Numbered from the stretch's first letter, positions 53,841-63,275 are shown. The stretch: DNA of 64,000 nt from Paenibacillus sonchi (GCF_016772475.1 NZ_CP068595.1:1054001-1118000), one strand, 5' to 3'. Notes: generated by a model from the letters alone, not told the origin. Translations and numbers: made by a program.

Positions 53841-54863
53841 CTAGAATGTGCCGCCGTCAATAGCACCCACCATCAGCCGGTTGCCATTAACTGTGTCGTA
53901 TACGATGCTGCTTCCATCTACATTGGCCGCTACACCGTTCGCATCGACGGTGATCCCTTTGCCGGCGGTCACTGCAATCGCATCGGCGGTCACACCAATC
54001 CCGTAGCCTGCCCCAATGTTCAGTGTTACTGAATCGGCTTGTCCGCCCCCGGTAAGGCCATTGCCGGCTGTAATCGTCTGTAATGCTCCACCCGTACGAA
54101 CCCAGGCACTGCCGTTCCAGCTATAGATTTTCTGCTCATCGTCAACATAAGCCGTCCAGCCCACAGCCGGTGTATAATACACCCATGCCGCAGATTGATA
54201 CTCGGCAATTTGACTGGTTTTGCCCGCCCAGACGCCTGTTGCCGCCGCAGGAATAATGTAACGGTCGCCCTCCGCAGGACTCACCGGGGGAATGGCCAGA
54301 TTCTGGTCCTTCACTGAACTCTGCGGCTCGATGTTATGCTTGGCCAGCTCGATCTCATTCCTGATTTTTTGTGCTGACCACAGATCGGTAATAGCCGTTC
54401 CCGCATCATTGATTACACGGTGCTTGGACGCATCGTCGATATGGGTTTTGATCTCAGCTGCAGTTTTGATATTTGTGCCGTCAGAGATCTTATTTACATG
54501 TCCTGCCGTGATGTCTGCCTTCAGTACCTTGGCATAGGTTGCCCCATCGGCAACCTCGTCCACTGACCCTGTCAGATCACTCAGCTTCTGCACATTGATC
54601 CGGCGCCAGGCCGCGCCATCGTCAAAATACAAATAGCCGCTGTTCGTTCCGCTGGTTACAATGTATACCCGCCCCGCAGAAGCGGCTGCCGGACGTGAAG
54701 CCTCCGGACCGGACATCGCCCGGCCAACCATGGAGTTGGAGGTGCCGTCACCAATATAGACTTCCTTGGTATCTGTGCAGAAGCCCATCTCGCCCGCCTG
54801 CAGAACTCCATAAGCGGCAAGCTCCGCCCGGGTGCCGCGTTTTACTTGAATGGTTTGTGCCAT
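53841..54863 (-). CDS. tail fibre protein with tropism and DUF2793 domains
   Basis: 340 residues. The N-terminal repeat (VLQAGEMGFCTDTKEVYIGDG) matches the next gene downstream. The middle contains a DUF2793-like segment (PPVSPAEGDRYIIPAAATGVW, in short PAEGDRYII, with WNGSAWVRTGG). Gly-rich C-terminus. Adjacent paralogous fibres suggest exchange or duplication of the receptor-binding end. Confidence 0.68.
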   Translation of the reverse strand: MAQTIQVKRGTRAELAAYGVLQAGEMGFCTDTKEVYIGDGTSNSMVGRAMSGPEASRPAAASAGRVYIVTSGTNSGYLYFDDGAAWRRINVQKLSDLTGSVDEVADGATYAKVLKADITAGHVNKISDGTNIKTAAEIKTHIDDASKHRVINDAGTAITDLWSAQKIRNEIELAKHNIEPQSSVKDQNLAIPPVSPAEGDRYIIPAAATGVWAGKTSQIAEYQSAAWVYYTPAVGWTAYVDDEQKIYSWNGSAWVRTGGALQTITAGNGLTGGGQADSVTLNIGAGYGIGVTADAIAVTAGKGITVDANGVAANVDGSSIVYDTVNGNRLMVGAIDGGTF

Positions 54864-54864
54864 T

Positions 54865-55278
54865 TTACACCTCTCTTCTAAAAGATCCTCCGTCTATGCG
54901 TCCCGTTGCCTTGTAGCGTTCCAGCTCCCTTTGGGCAGCAGTCAGCCCCCACTGCAGGACATTGATATCATCGGCTTCCACAGTATCGCCCGGTGTCTCA
55001 TAAGTGACATAGACTTCAGGGACCTCGGCAAAAATCTTAATCATCCTCCGCCAAGGCGTTTCATCCGGAAAAGAAACCGAGAAATTCCGCAGCTCCACTC
55101 CGCTGTAACGGGAACCTGTGTACACCGCAATGCTCTGGTTGTTAATGTTGTCATGCGCGAGCAGACCGCTGTAAACCCCATCTGTAAGCAACAGTTTCTC
55201 CTCAACAACATAGCTGCCGCCGTTTGCTTTTTTGTTCAGCTTGTCCGTAAATTCATCGATCTGCTGCGGGTATCCCAT
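54865..55278 (-). CDS. phage tail region hypothetical protein
   Basis: 137 residues. No recognised family. It lies between baseplate J-like and fibre genes, where PBSX has ymf-type or xkdT-adjacent genes. Content includes NNQSIAVYTGSRYSGVELRN and a basic end. Possibly a baseplate wedge or fibre adaptor. Confidence 0.6.
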   Translation of the reverse strand: MGYPQQIDEFTDKLNKKANGGSYVVEEKLLLTDGVYSGLLAHDNINNQSIAVYTGSRYSGVELRNFSVSFPDETPWRRMIKIFAEVPEVYVTYETPGDTVEADDINVLQWGLTAAQRELERYKATGRIDGGSFRREV

Positions 55279-55282
55279 CAGC

Positions 55283-56347
55283 CTACACCTCCAGCGCGAC
55301 GCTGCTGAACAGCGGCACTTCAGTTTCGCTTAGAGTGACATTGCCCGTTACGCCGTTCAGCTTCAGCCCGCTATAGTCGACAACGCCTTCTGTATCCAGC
55401 AGCAGCGAGCCAATTACAGATTGGCTGATATAGGACGCAGTAAAGGCCTTTTCCTTGCGGTATTTCTCCAGGATCTCCTTAAAAGCATCGATTACCGCCT
55501 GCAGACTATAACCGGAAGCAAGTGTAACCTTGGCGCTCACGCTGATGTTTTTCCCGGCTGCAGCCGCCACAGTCACTACCGCACCCACCGGCGCTTGGCC
55601 TTCACCCTGTCCAGAGACAGGATCGATATATTGCTGCACCTGGGACACCAGCAATTCTGAGGCAGGCCGCTTCGCGGCATCCACAATGACCACCTTTACC
55701 GTCTTCGGTCCATTCCATAACGGAAAAACCCGCGCTCCCCCTACGCCGTCTATTTGCAGCGCCCATTCCATATAATGATATTTGTTGCCGCTCGTTGACG
55801 GGCGTCTGACCGACTCCAGATAACGCTGGCGCAGCGCCTCGTCATCCTCGGCATTTTCACCGGGAATCAGCAGAGCTGTTATCTCTCCGCGTGTCAGATC
55901 AGGAATATAATCAATAGGCAGCAAGGAGCCAAAATACCGGTTGCCTTCCTCCCCCGCTGTTTCGCTCTCCAGCCTGTAGGTTCTCGGAGCCAGCTTCTCC
56001 ACCGCCGTATAATGCAGCAAATCGAGCGAAAAACGGCTGCCCGGCGGAATATCCAGCAGTTCATTAGCACTGTTATAGAACATTGCTTTAAGCTCGGCCT
56101 TGCTTGCGGCACGTCTGGTTATTCCCGACCAGGCAATGCTGCGTTCCAAATATTCACCAGTAGCCGTATCCGCGAAAAACAGATTGCTGTTTACATCCAG
56201 CTCAATATACATCTGGGCCATTTCGGCGGCCGCCGGAGCCAGCGCATCGTAAATGATGCTGCCTTCACGTTTATCCAGGCTGGATGGCACCCGGTCCAGC
56301 ATCCGCTCAAGCAGAGCCTCGAACGTCTGATCTTCATACACCCTCAC
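55283..56347 (-). CDS. XkdT/baseplate J-like protein
   Basis: 354 residues. The REGSIIYDALAPAAAEMAQMY, GEYLERSIAWSGITR and GSRFSLDLLHY-like segments are typical of the gpJ/XkdT baseplate wedge family. It overlaps the DUF2634 gene upstream by 14 bases. Essential in contractile tails for joining the baseplate ring. Confidence 0.88.
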   Translation of the reverse strand: MRVYEDQTFEALLERMLDRVPSSLDKREGSIIYDALAPAAAEMAQMYIELDVNSNLFFADTATGEYLERSIAWSGITRRAASKAELKAMFYNSANELLDIPPGSRFSLDLLHYTAVEKLAPRTYRLESETAGEEGNRYFGSLLPIDYIPDLTRGEITALLIPGENAEDDEALRQRYLESVRRPSTSGNKYHYMEWALQIDGVGGARVFPLWNGPKTVKVVIVDAAKRPASELLVSQVQQYIDPVSGQGEGQAPVGAVVTVAAAAGKNISVSAKVTLASGYSLQAVIDAFKEILEKYRKEKAFTASYISQSVIGSLLLDTEGVVDYSGLKLNGVTGNVTLSETEVPLFSSVALEV

Positions 56348-56765
56348 TCATCTCCTTTCTTAGCTCGAAATTTCCGTACTGCGTAATTACCTTGCAGCTA
56401 AAGCTCAGATTATCTCCGTTAAAAGAAACCTTAGTGTCCTCCAGCCCGATAATCCGCTCATCCTGAAGCAATGCTTCACTGACAATACGCCTGATTTCAG
56501 CTCTCACCAGCAGCCTGTCTTTTCCCAGCACAAGACCCCACTCAGTCCCGTAATCAGAACTGTAGATCAGATGCTCATAACGGTCTGTCCGCAGCATTTT
56601 GGCCACTGCCTGCTGTACAGCTTCAAGGCCGTCCAACCGGCTCGTAATTCGTTTTTTGTCCCAATCCATTCTGTAGGTCAGACTGGACATTTCAGTGTTC
56701 TCCAGGGAGGTGTCTCCTTCAAGAGTTGCGGTGATCGGGCCTGCATTTCCAATTACGGGTATCAT
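56334..56765 (-). CDS. XkdS-like baseplate protein (DUF2634)
   Basis: 143 residues. The MLRTDRYEHLIYSSDYGTEW segment and VSFNGDNLSFSCKVITQYG end match the DUF2634/gp25-like baseplate family of PBSX phages. It overlaps XkdR upstream by four bases. Confidence 0.85.
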   Translation of the reverse strand: MIPVIGNAGPITATLEGDTSLENTEMSSLTYRMDWDKKRITSRLDGLEAVQQAVAKMLRTDRYEHLIYSSDYGTEWGLVLGKDRLLVRAEIRRIVSEALLQDERIIGLEDTKVSFNGDNLSFSCKVITQYGNFELRKEMSEGV

Positions 56766-57058
56766 ACCGGATCCACCAGCCTGTCCAGTACAACATAACT
56801 CTGCCCGCCCTGCATCCGGACCATCAGGACACGGTCACCCTTCTCAAGCCCCCGGCGCAGAACAATTTCCCGTCCCTCCCATTCGAGCTTGCTCTCCATG
56901 ACCGATTCGGGAAGCACCAGAGCAGCGCCGGACAAAATAAACCGCTGGTCCACCTGAATCTGCAGCGGTGCTGCCACGGTTACCGTCCCATACGAAAAAG
57001 CCACAGGGTTGGTACTCCCTACGGCGCCGAGACTTGCTTTTTTAATAATATCGAGCAT
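56762..57058 (-). CDS. XkdR-like protein (DUF2577)
   Basis: 98 residues, of the DUF2577 type found between XkdQ and XkdS in PBSX-like tails (VQVDQRF-type strand, RGLEKGDRVLMVRMQGGQSY). Probably a baseplate hub component. Confidence 0.82.
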   Translation of the reverse strand: MLDIIKKASLGAVGSTNPVAFSYGTVTVAAPLQIQVDQRFILSGAALVLPESVMESKLEWEGREIVLRRGLEKGDRVLMVRMQGGQSYVVLDRLVDPV

Positions 57059-57063
57059 TATTT

Positions 57064-58026
57064 CTACACCACCTTTATATCCAGGGACATGGTATGCTCC
57101 CCGCCAGAAATCTTATGGCTGCATTGCTCCACCAGAAACAGCCTGACATCCAGCGCATCCAGCAGCACATAAACCAGGTTGCCTGCACGAACCCGCAGAT
57201 CGCCTATGGCCTGTACGGAAAGACTTGTTTTTTCCCGGTTATGCAGCTTCAGCAGGTTGTCTGCGTTCTCTTGAATCTGTGCGGCGTTCGCCTTGTCATC
57301 GGCTTTTTTGTAGAGATGCAGAATACCCCAGCGTTTCACATTCTCCGGGTCGCTGACCGGGTAGAACTCCCGCTTGCCGCTCTCTTTGTTGTCCTTATAG
57401 AGATAGATCGTATTGTAGGTATCATCATCAATGCTTTTTTTGAGCGAATAGTCATAAAGATAATGCCCTGCTCCCAGCACCAGATCAAGCTTCATCGAGT
57501 CCATTCCCCGCAGCGTCAGCTGGCCGAAGTCATCATAAAAAGCCATTAGCCGCCCCTTCTTCTCCAGCTCACCGCCAATAGCCCTCATAATAATATCCAG
57601 CAGCTTCTTATCATCTTCTATTAAAGAAGGCATGCGGTATGTGGTTTCTTCAAGCACTCCGGTCTTCAATCCGTAGTCCTTGGCAATTTTTGTAATGAGC
57701 TCACCGGCTGTAACATCCTGAAGCACGTAGCTTCCGTTGCCGAGCAGATAGCGGATCTGGTCATAAGCCGTCAGCTTGATCTGCTGGTCACTCCCGGTCT
57801 CAATGCTGAACACGAAGCCGTAGAACACATTGATGCCATCTTTGCGGAACTGGACAATATCCCCGTTGCTGATCTTAAATTTGGGGTGCTGATAGATGCC
57901 GCTGTCGATAATAGTCATGTCCAGCGTTGCCGGCTTGCCTGCCCGGGACGTCTTCCAGGAGAGATCTGAGACAATCCCGGCAATATCCCACAGGAGTCCT
58001 TCTTTATTTTTCAACAGCAGTTCCAT
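57064..58026 (-). CDS. XkdQ/YqbQ-like baseplate hub protein
   Basis: 320 residues. A hub protein of the gpD/T4 gp27 class, with NGDIVQFRKDGINVFYGFVFSIETG strand-rich start and KLLDIIMRAIGGELEKKGR middle. In PBSX it sits between XkdP and XkdR. It forms the trimer that holds the tail spike. Confidence 0.85.
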   Translation of the reverse strand: MELLLKNKEGLLWDIAGIVSDLSWKTSRAGKPATLDMTIIDSGIYQHPKFKISNGDIVQFRKDGINVFYGFVFSIETGSDQQIKLTAYDQIRYLLGNGSYVLQDVTAGELITKIAKDYGLKTGVLEETTYRMPSLIEDDKKLLDIIMRAIGGELEKKGRLMAFYDDFGQLTLRGMDSMKLDLVLGAGHYLYDYSLKKSIDDDTYNTIYLYKDNKESGKREFYPVSDPENVKRWGILHLYKKADDKANAAQIQENADNLLKLHNREKTSLSVQAIGDLRVRAGNLVYVLLDALDVRLFLVEQCSHKISGGEHTMSLDIKVV

Positions 58027-58038
58027 ACGCTTTCCCTC

Positions 58039-58740
58039 CTACGGCAGCTTAAGGACTTTGCCGATGGGGAGCTTTTTCAGCTCACTGTCCTTGATGCCGT
58101 TAAGCTTCTGTATCACCTTATATTTCTGGCCATCACCGAGAACCTTCTTGGCAATGCTCCACAGACTGTCGCCCGCTTTCATCGTGTATGTTTTGGGGGC
58201 CGCTTTATCACTCGCCCGCTTTGACTCTGCCTTAACTTGGCCCTTGACGATCTTTACAGGACTGGCCTGGTAGAACACGTACTTTTTGAGGGATAGTGAA
58301 TACTCCACGTCACCGGAGGTGCCCGCGCTAAGCTTCCAAGTAAAGCCCTCGATACTCATGGCCATATTCAAGGCCAAATCATTCGGTATGGCTGAGTCAT
58401 CCTGCTCCCCCTTCAAGTTTACCCCGGACAACACAAACCGGATCGGCCTGCGGCTCTTCATCCATTTCTGGATCATCTCTACATATTCAAAAGGCCGCAG
58501 CAGCCGGTTAGGCCCCTCACTGCGCACCAGCACAAAAGGATAATGCTGCGCCGGGAAGATACTCTCAATCGTGATCTCCGTCAGCTTCGGATAGGCAATG
58601 GCATTGATTTCACCCAGATCGACAATGGTATAGCTTTTGCTGTCTCCCGACTCTTTGATTTCCAGCGTCTCCGGATTCACAGGCAACCGGAAAAGATCCT
58701 CCAGCTCATTAAAACTCAAGAAAAAACCGTATTCTTCCAC
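58039..58740 (-). CDS. XkdP-like LysM protein, tail tip
   Basis: 233 residues from GTG 58740 after AGGGGG. The C-terminal LysM motif is plain (TMKAGDSLWSIAKKVLGDGQKY). In PBSX, XkdP connects tail hub and membrane-proximal lytic activity; LysM binds peptidoglycan or chitin. It starts two bases before the tape measure stop codon ends, so it is coupled. Confidence 0.88.
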   Translation of the reverse strand: MEEYGFFLSFNELEDLFRLPVNPETLEIKESGDSKSYTIVDLGEINAIAYPKLTEITIESIFPAQHYPFVLVRSEGPNRLLRPFEYVEMIQKWMKSRRPIRFVLSGVNLKGEQDDSAIPNDLALNMAMSIEGFTWKLSAGTSGDVEYSLSLKKYVFYQASPVKIVKGQVKAESKRASDKAAPKTYTMKAGDSLWSIAKKVLGDGQKYKVIQKLNGIKDSELKKLPIGKVLKLP

Positions 58741-58741
58741 G

Positions 58742-60691
58742 TTACGTATACACCCCCTGCGCCGTAGAGACAAATTCCTCATTCAGCTTTTGCCCGATCT
58801 TGTTGATGATCGTATCGATGTCCCCGGCATTGTTGATGTTCCCGGTAGTCACCTGCACTGTGGGCGTCAGCTCCACAAAGTTCTGAATGGCCTGAATCTC
58901 CGCCAGCTCGCGCATCATTTCGAGATCTTCGCTGGAGATGTCTACGGTGTCGTTGATGGAGCCGACCTCATTTACCCTGTTCACATTGTTCAGGTTGCCG
59001 CCCTGATTGGCAAAAAGACCGGCAGTGTTCTGAATCTGTTGCCCGTCTGCTGGCGGTTTTGTTAATTTCTTGGCATCGCGCCCTTTATCAGAAAATGCAC
59101 TCGAAATACTTTCGACCTTGTTGTCTGTCCATTCTTTAGCCTGTGTATAGCTGGAGTTAAAAGCATCTTTCGTATCCACATACTCTTTATGCTTCGTTTC
59201 CTGCTTAGTGATATCCTCAGGAGGCTCCAGTGTTTTGAATTCTTTACGGTACTTATCCACCAGCTCGCTGGCGGCATGGGGAACCTTCAGCCCATCCAGA
59301 TCAAGCTTGATAGTGCCGATCCCCATCTTATCGAAGAAAGGAATTTTGCTTAACGCTTCAGCCATGCCGTTGAACTTGTCAACCACCCAACGGATCGCCT
59401 CTACCATAACCTTCACAAAACCATCAGCAAAGCTCTCAACACCAACCGCCATATTATAGAGGACATCCAGCGTACCCATACCTAAGCCATATAACAATTG
59501 CTTCACAAAAAGAACAGCAGCATTAAATCCATTAACAATGCCATCCCAAACCACATAAAATCCATTTTGCAGGCCTATCCAAATATTTTGGAAAACCGCC
59601 ATCAACCAGCTGAACGCCCCCGCGATAGCCCCTACAACCTGCCCCGCCGATATCCCCAGGTTCTGAAAGATTAAGATCAGAGCCGCGATTACCGCAATCA
59701 CGATTAGAATCGGCCAGTTCGCAGCCAGCCAGGCTGCAGCAAGCAAATATACCTGAACGATCATTTCCGCCAGATAGACAACCGCTATCGCGATAAGAAT
59801 CGGCTCAATAATCGCCCAATTCTCCTGCACTACACCAACCAGCCATAATAATCCATCCACAATCATCCCGATTACATTGGCTATCACCAAAAAGCCATTT
59901 GCCAATGCGTCAATCGTTGGGGCCAGTTGGCCGGAGGTGAGCGCTTGATTCAGTGTATCCATTACAGGCCGCAGGGCCCCCAGCGCCTTTACACCTATTT
60001 GGCCCATTGCCTTATCCACATTTTTATTCAACTTGTTCCAGTCTGCAATATCTCCTGGTTTTACAGCAGCCTTGACTGCCTTCTCCCCGAAAGACTTAAT
60101 CTTGTTGAACGGGGTAACCCAGTCCGCAGTCTTCAAAAAATTCAGTATCTTGGAATCTGGCTGTGGCGGCGTTGGAGGGGCCGGCGGAACCGGAGGCTCT
60201 TTTTTCAAATTGATCTTGGGTGTAGGTACGGGTTCAACTTTAACTTCAGGCTTCTTTTCCTCTTCCTTTTCTTCCTTTTTTGCTTTCTTTTCGAACCCTT
60301 TCCACCATTCCACCTTTTTGGCCTTTTCTTCTTCCTTCTTAGCCGCCTGTACGGTTGGAGAAGCATTCAGCATACGCACCCCAAGCTGCTGGGACTGACT
60401 AACCTGCTGACTCTGTCCGACAACAATGTCTCTGGAGACCAGAATCTGCTGCGGCATTCGCTTGAAGCCTTCCAGCAGCGTATCATTAATATCCAGCAAA
60501 GATTGGTTAACTTTGTCCAAGGAGCGGTTTAATTCATCGCTGGAGCGTGTAAGTGCGGCTTGCATTCCCTTAATCGAACGATTAGCAAAATCCAGCTGGA
60601 CACCAATGCGCAGGGACTGTTTATTTATCACTTTCCAGATCGCAAGCGACTTGACCGGAAGCATCACCGCTTTAGAAACATCTATTCTCAT
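58742..60691 (-). CDS. tail tape measure protein, short form
   Basis: 649 residues. Helical and coiled-coil N-terminal half (DVSKAVMLPVKSLAIWKVIN then KKEEEKAKKVEW), a Pro/Lys-rich linker, a cluster of hydrophobic helices near 300-420 (TM segments typical of tape measures) and a Lys-rich C-terminus. It sits after the chaperone and before the LysM gene, exactly where XkdO is. PBSX XkdO is much longer, so this tail should be shorter. Confidence 0.8.
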   Translation of the reverse strand: MRIDVSKAVMLPVKSLAIWKVINKQSLRIGVQLDFANRSIKGMQAALTRSSDELNRSLDKVNQSLLDINDTLLEGFKRMPQQILVSRDIVVGQSQQVSQSQQLGVRMLNASPTVQAAKKEEEKAKKVEWWKGFEKKAKKEEKEEEKKPEVKVEPVPTPKINLKKEPPVPPAPPTPPQPDSKILNFLKTADWVTPFNKIKSFGEKAVKAAVKPGDIADWNKLNKNVDKAMGQIGVKALGALRPVMDTLNQALTSGQLAPTIDALANGFLVIANVIGMIVDGLLWLVGVVQENWAIIEPILIAIAVVYLAEMIVQVYLLAAAWLAANWPILIVIAVIAALILIFQNLGISAGQVVGAIAGAFSWLMAVFQNIWIGLQNGFYVVWDGIVNGFNAAVLFVKQLLYGLGMGTLDVLYNMAVGVESFADGFVKVMVEAIRWVVDKFNGMAEALSKIPFFDKMGIGTIKLDLDGLKVPHAASELVDKYRKEFKTLEPPEDITKQETKHKEYVDTKDAFNSSYTQAKEWTDNKVESISSAFSDKGRDAKKLTKPPADGQQIQNTAGLFANQGGNLNNVNRVNEVGSINDTVDISSEDLEMMRELAEIQAIQNFVELTPTVQVTTGNINNAGDIDTIINKIGQKLNEEFVSTAQGVYT

Positions 60692-60711
60692 TCTTCCACC
60701 CCCTTCATCCC

Positions 60712-60894
60712 CTATCTCCTCTTCCCCTTGCTCCGCGAATGCTCCCGCTTCTCCTTCTCCACCCGGACAGCGATCATCGCATAGATGGCAGCCCGTTCGC
60801 GTGAGGACAGCCTCATCAGTTCATGCGGCAAAATATGCAGCTCATGGAGGGCGTAGTAGGCCAGGTTGGCCTCACTGTCGCCCCCGTTAATTAG
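60712..60894 (-). CDS. -1 frameshift extension of the tail chaperone
   Basis: This 60-codon ORF has no start codon of its own and begins in frame with a -1 slip at A AAA AAC. It encodes NGGDSEANLAYYALHELHIL, then PHELMRLSSRERAAIYAMIA, and a basic end. Many tailed phages make a longer chaperone (gpGT-type) by this slip between the tube and tape measure genes. Its length and position fit that. Confidence 0.8.
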   Translation of the reverse strand, partial: LINGGDSEANLAYYALHELHILPHELMRLSSRERAAIYAMIAVRVEKEKREHSRSKGKRR

Positions 60895-61313
60895 TTTTTT
60901 ACTTCTTCCACCAATTCGTTCATATCGGTGCCGAAGCCGTTAAGCGCCTGAACCCGTTCACCAAGCGCAGCGAATTCGCCGGGCAGCAGCATTTTACGCA
61001 GCAAGGCCTCTGCACCAAGCACATTATAGGAACGCTGCAGTTCCGCATTTTTCAGATCGGGGTGCACTACGCTCGAAGTCATCAACTTGGCCATGTAGTC
61101 ATTGGGATCAATCTCGGAGGTATACACCCCGCTTTTTCCCTTAACCTTGCGGGTAGCCGCCTTGCGGCATTCCTGGTTCTCATCCTCGGTCATACTGCGC
61201 AGCTTCCAGGCCACGGGTTGGCCCTCTTTATCCTTAAAGCGCTGGGAAACCACAAATTCCTCCGTTGTATCACAAGCCACATTTTGCGCAAAAAACATAC
61301 TTAATTCACTCAT
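60891..61313 (-). CDS. XkdN-like tail assembly chaperone
   Basis: 140 residues from ATG 61313, which has AGGAGGATC upstream. The zero-frame product ends in GFGTDMNELVEEVKN and then the slippery stop. A longer form is made by the -1 slip. XkdN-type chaperones coat tape measure protein during tail assembly. The domain pattern (MTEDENQECRKAATRKVKG) fits. Confidence 0.82.
   Translation of the reverse strand: MSELSMFFAQNVACDTTEEFVVSQRFKDKEGQPVAWKLRSMTEDENQECRKAATRKVKGKSGVYTSEIDPNDYMAKLMTSSVVHPDLKNAELQRSYNVLGAEALLRKMLLPGEFAALGERVQALNGFGTDMNELVEEVKN
60894..60900 (-). promoter_or_regulatory. -1 ribosomal frameshift site, A AAA AAC
   Basis: The zero frame reads GTA AAA AAC TAA. Slipping by one on the minus strand gives AAA AAA CTA and avoids the stop. 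A GC hairpin (GGCC-AACCT-GGCC, about 25 bp downstream) could help pausing. Confidence 0.75.
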
Positions 61314-61487
61314 GATGATCCTCCTAAAAGTTATATGAAGCATTATCTGCTTGAGCTTCTCCGCAATATAACTCGCTTCGGAAGCATTTGCTTAAGTTTA
61401 TGGGCTTAAGTTTTACCGGACAGACAGAGAAGAGACCCGCCGCCTGCCGCGTCCGGGCCGTTCTTGCTCAGATCTGTATTTCTCTTA

Positions 61488-61951
61488 TTACTGAAGAGCA
61501 GGGCTGCCAAATGCCTGGGCAATCTGCACATCCTCAAAGGTAAAGCTGACTTCTTCCTCCAGCGCATCCGACTCCGTATCCAGTGAAGCCATAATTACAC
61601 TGTCCAGGTTAACACCTTTCAGAATGATCCGCTGCGCCCCGACACTCGATGAAGGATCATCATTGGTAACCTCAATATCGAAGTACTGGTCCACACCGGT
61701 ATGCATGTAGTCAAGCATCATTTGACGGAAACGGCTGGTCATATAAAAAATCGTCATCGTGCCGCTACCCGACCATCCGGTCGCTTTATGCTGCACCCCC
61801 GGCGTCCGAGTGTTTTCACTTCCGCTTTTGTTTTCTCCACGGTAGCCTCAAGCGTTTTTACATAGAACATCTCTTCTGTTTGTGTACCAATCACAGCGTA
61901 AGCACGGCCTTCCTGGCCGGAAAGAGTATCGCTAGCCTTCAAAAATGCCAT
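61488..61951 (-). pseudogene. XkdM-like tail tube protein, broken by a one-base frameshift
   Basis: The N-terminal part from ATG 61951 encodes the XkdM start (ASDTLSGQEGRAYAVIG, KTLEATVEKTKAEVKTLGRR), then shifts frame. The C-terminal part resumes at QHKATGWSGSGTMTIFYMTS, matching tube protein beta strands, and ends at 61488. One extra G in the run GGGGG (61796-61800, minus strand) joins them. Could be a sequencing error. If real, the tail tube would not form. Confidence 0.85.
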
Positions 61952-61952
61952 C

Positions 61953-63275
61953 TTAGACCACCTTCACTTTCATATATACTTTTTCCACGGAATCGACTGG
62001 TTTTACAGCTACATCCACAACGATGCTGTCACTGTCCGTACCGGCAGCAACCACAACATCCGTCTGGGCCTTAAAATCTTCAATCGCCCCGATATTCTGC
62101 AGGTCATTCATATAAGTCGCACATTGCGACCAGAATAATGTCCGGCCATCTTCATTATTGGCAACCTTGCCAATATAGTACTTTTCAAAGATAGACTTCA
62201 GATCATTTGCAATTCCATCCAGCACACGGAGTACACGGTTTTTGGAGAAGGCTCTGCCTTTATCCGGTGCATATGCTGTAAAAGTGTTGATATCCTGCTC
62301 TACAACAGCCCTGCCGCCGCTGTAAGTGAAGAGGAATTCACCGTTCAGCAGGGCATCTGTCGTCTCAGAATGGCTGAGGCGCACATCGGCGTCTACGGCA
62401 TCATCATAAGCTTGATAAGTTAGAGACTCGTTTACGGCAGCAGCTGCCGTGGCACCGGCTACCCAGGCAACCGCATGCTCACCATCAATTGCAGTCCCAT
62501 CGCTGAGTACTACCCCATTTTTCACACTAATAATGCCCTCATGGCCGGCAGCAGCATAATCAGACACTACAGCCTGTACCTTTTTGCCTTCCATATCCCG
62601 GAGCCGTTTCACAAAAGCGCTATACAGCGCCTTCAGTGAATTGTCCTTGGACAGCAGCCCGACGGTCTGAAACTCTTGAACTTCAAGGGCACCCAGGAAA
62701 TCACTATGCGCAGCGTTCGTTACTGTACCGCCCGCTCCACCCGCAAGACGTATACCTGCCGTCAGGGTCAAGCCTTCAGTCCCGTTCTTCTGGAACGTAA
62801 CATAATCATTAGCTGCGAGTTCATCGGCGTCGCCGACAGTTTGTTTGTCCAGCTCTGTTCCAGCCAAGAGTGTTTTTACATCGAACAAAACATTATTTTC
62901 AATATTTTTTTCAATGATTACAGAGATATCATTCCCACGCTCGCCGCCGTACTTGGCCGTAACCTGCAGACCATTATTCGTTACCGTTGCTTTCACGCCT
63001 TCATTCAATCGGTATAGCAGCACAGTGCTGGCCCGCTTCAGTGCTTCACGTACCGGCAGCAGGGTGGGATGTCCCAAATCGTAGCCAAGCAGCTTTTCAA
63101 AATCCTCCTGGGCTGTAATCTTTGTAATGACTCCCGGTGCTCCCCACGAAAGAGAAAGCGCGAGCGCTGTAATGCCGCGTGTCCCCATTTTTCCAATTGC
63201 ACTCTGATTTGATGCTACATTCACATACACCCCAGGGCGCACCTTATTTTGCGTTGTCCATGTTCCACCAGCCAT
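61953..63275 (-). CDS. contractile tail sheath protein
   Basis: 440 residues. Family features are WTTQNKVRPGVYVNV at the start, GKVANNEDGRTLFWSQC near 385 and the VDSVEKVYMKVKVV C-terminal strand used for sheath interlocking. It is the XkdK counterpart and places the system among contractile tails. GGAGG lies in the end of the preceding ORF. Confidence 0.92.
   Translation of the reverse strand: MAGGTWTTQNKVRPGVYVNVASNQSAIGKMGTRGITALALSLSWGAPGVITKITAQEDFEKLLGYDLGHPTLLPVREALKRASTVLLYRLNEGVKATVTNNGLQVTAKYGGERGNDISVIIEKNIENNVLFDVKTLLAGTELDKQTVGDADELAANDYVTFQKNGTEGLTLTAGIRLAGGAGGTVTNAAHSDFLGALEVQEFQTVGLLSKDNSLKALYSAFVKRLRDMEGKKVQAVVSDYAAAGHEGIISVKNGVVLSDGTAIDGEHAVAWVAGATAAAAVNESLTYQAYDDAVDADVRLSHSETTDALLNGEFLFTYSGGRAVVEQDINTFTAYAPDKGRAFSKNRVLRVLDGIANDLKSIFEKYYIGKVANNEDGRTLFWSQCATYMNDLQNIGAIEDFKAQTDVVVAAGTDSDSIVVDVAVKPVDSVEKVYMKVKVV

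Noticed and set aside
50900..55300. Diversity-generating retroelement near fibre genes
   Set aside because: No reverse transcriptase, and no template repeat pair with A-directed changes was seen in the fibre genes.
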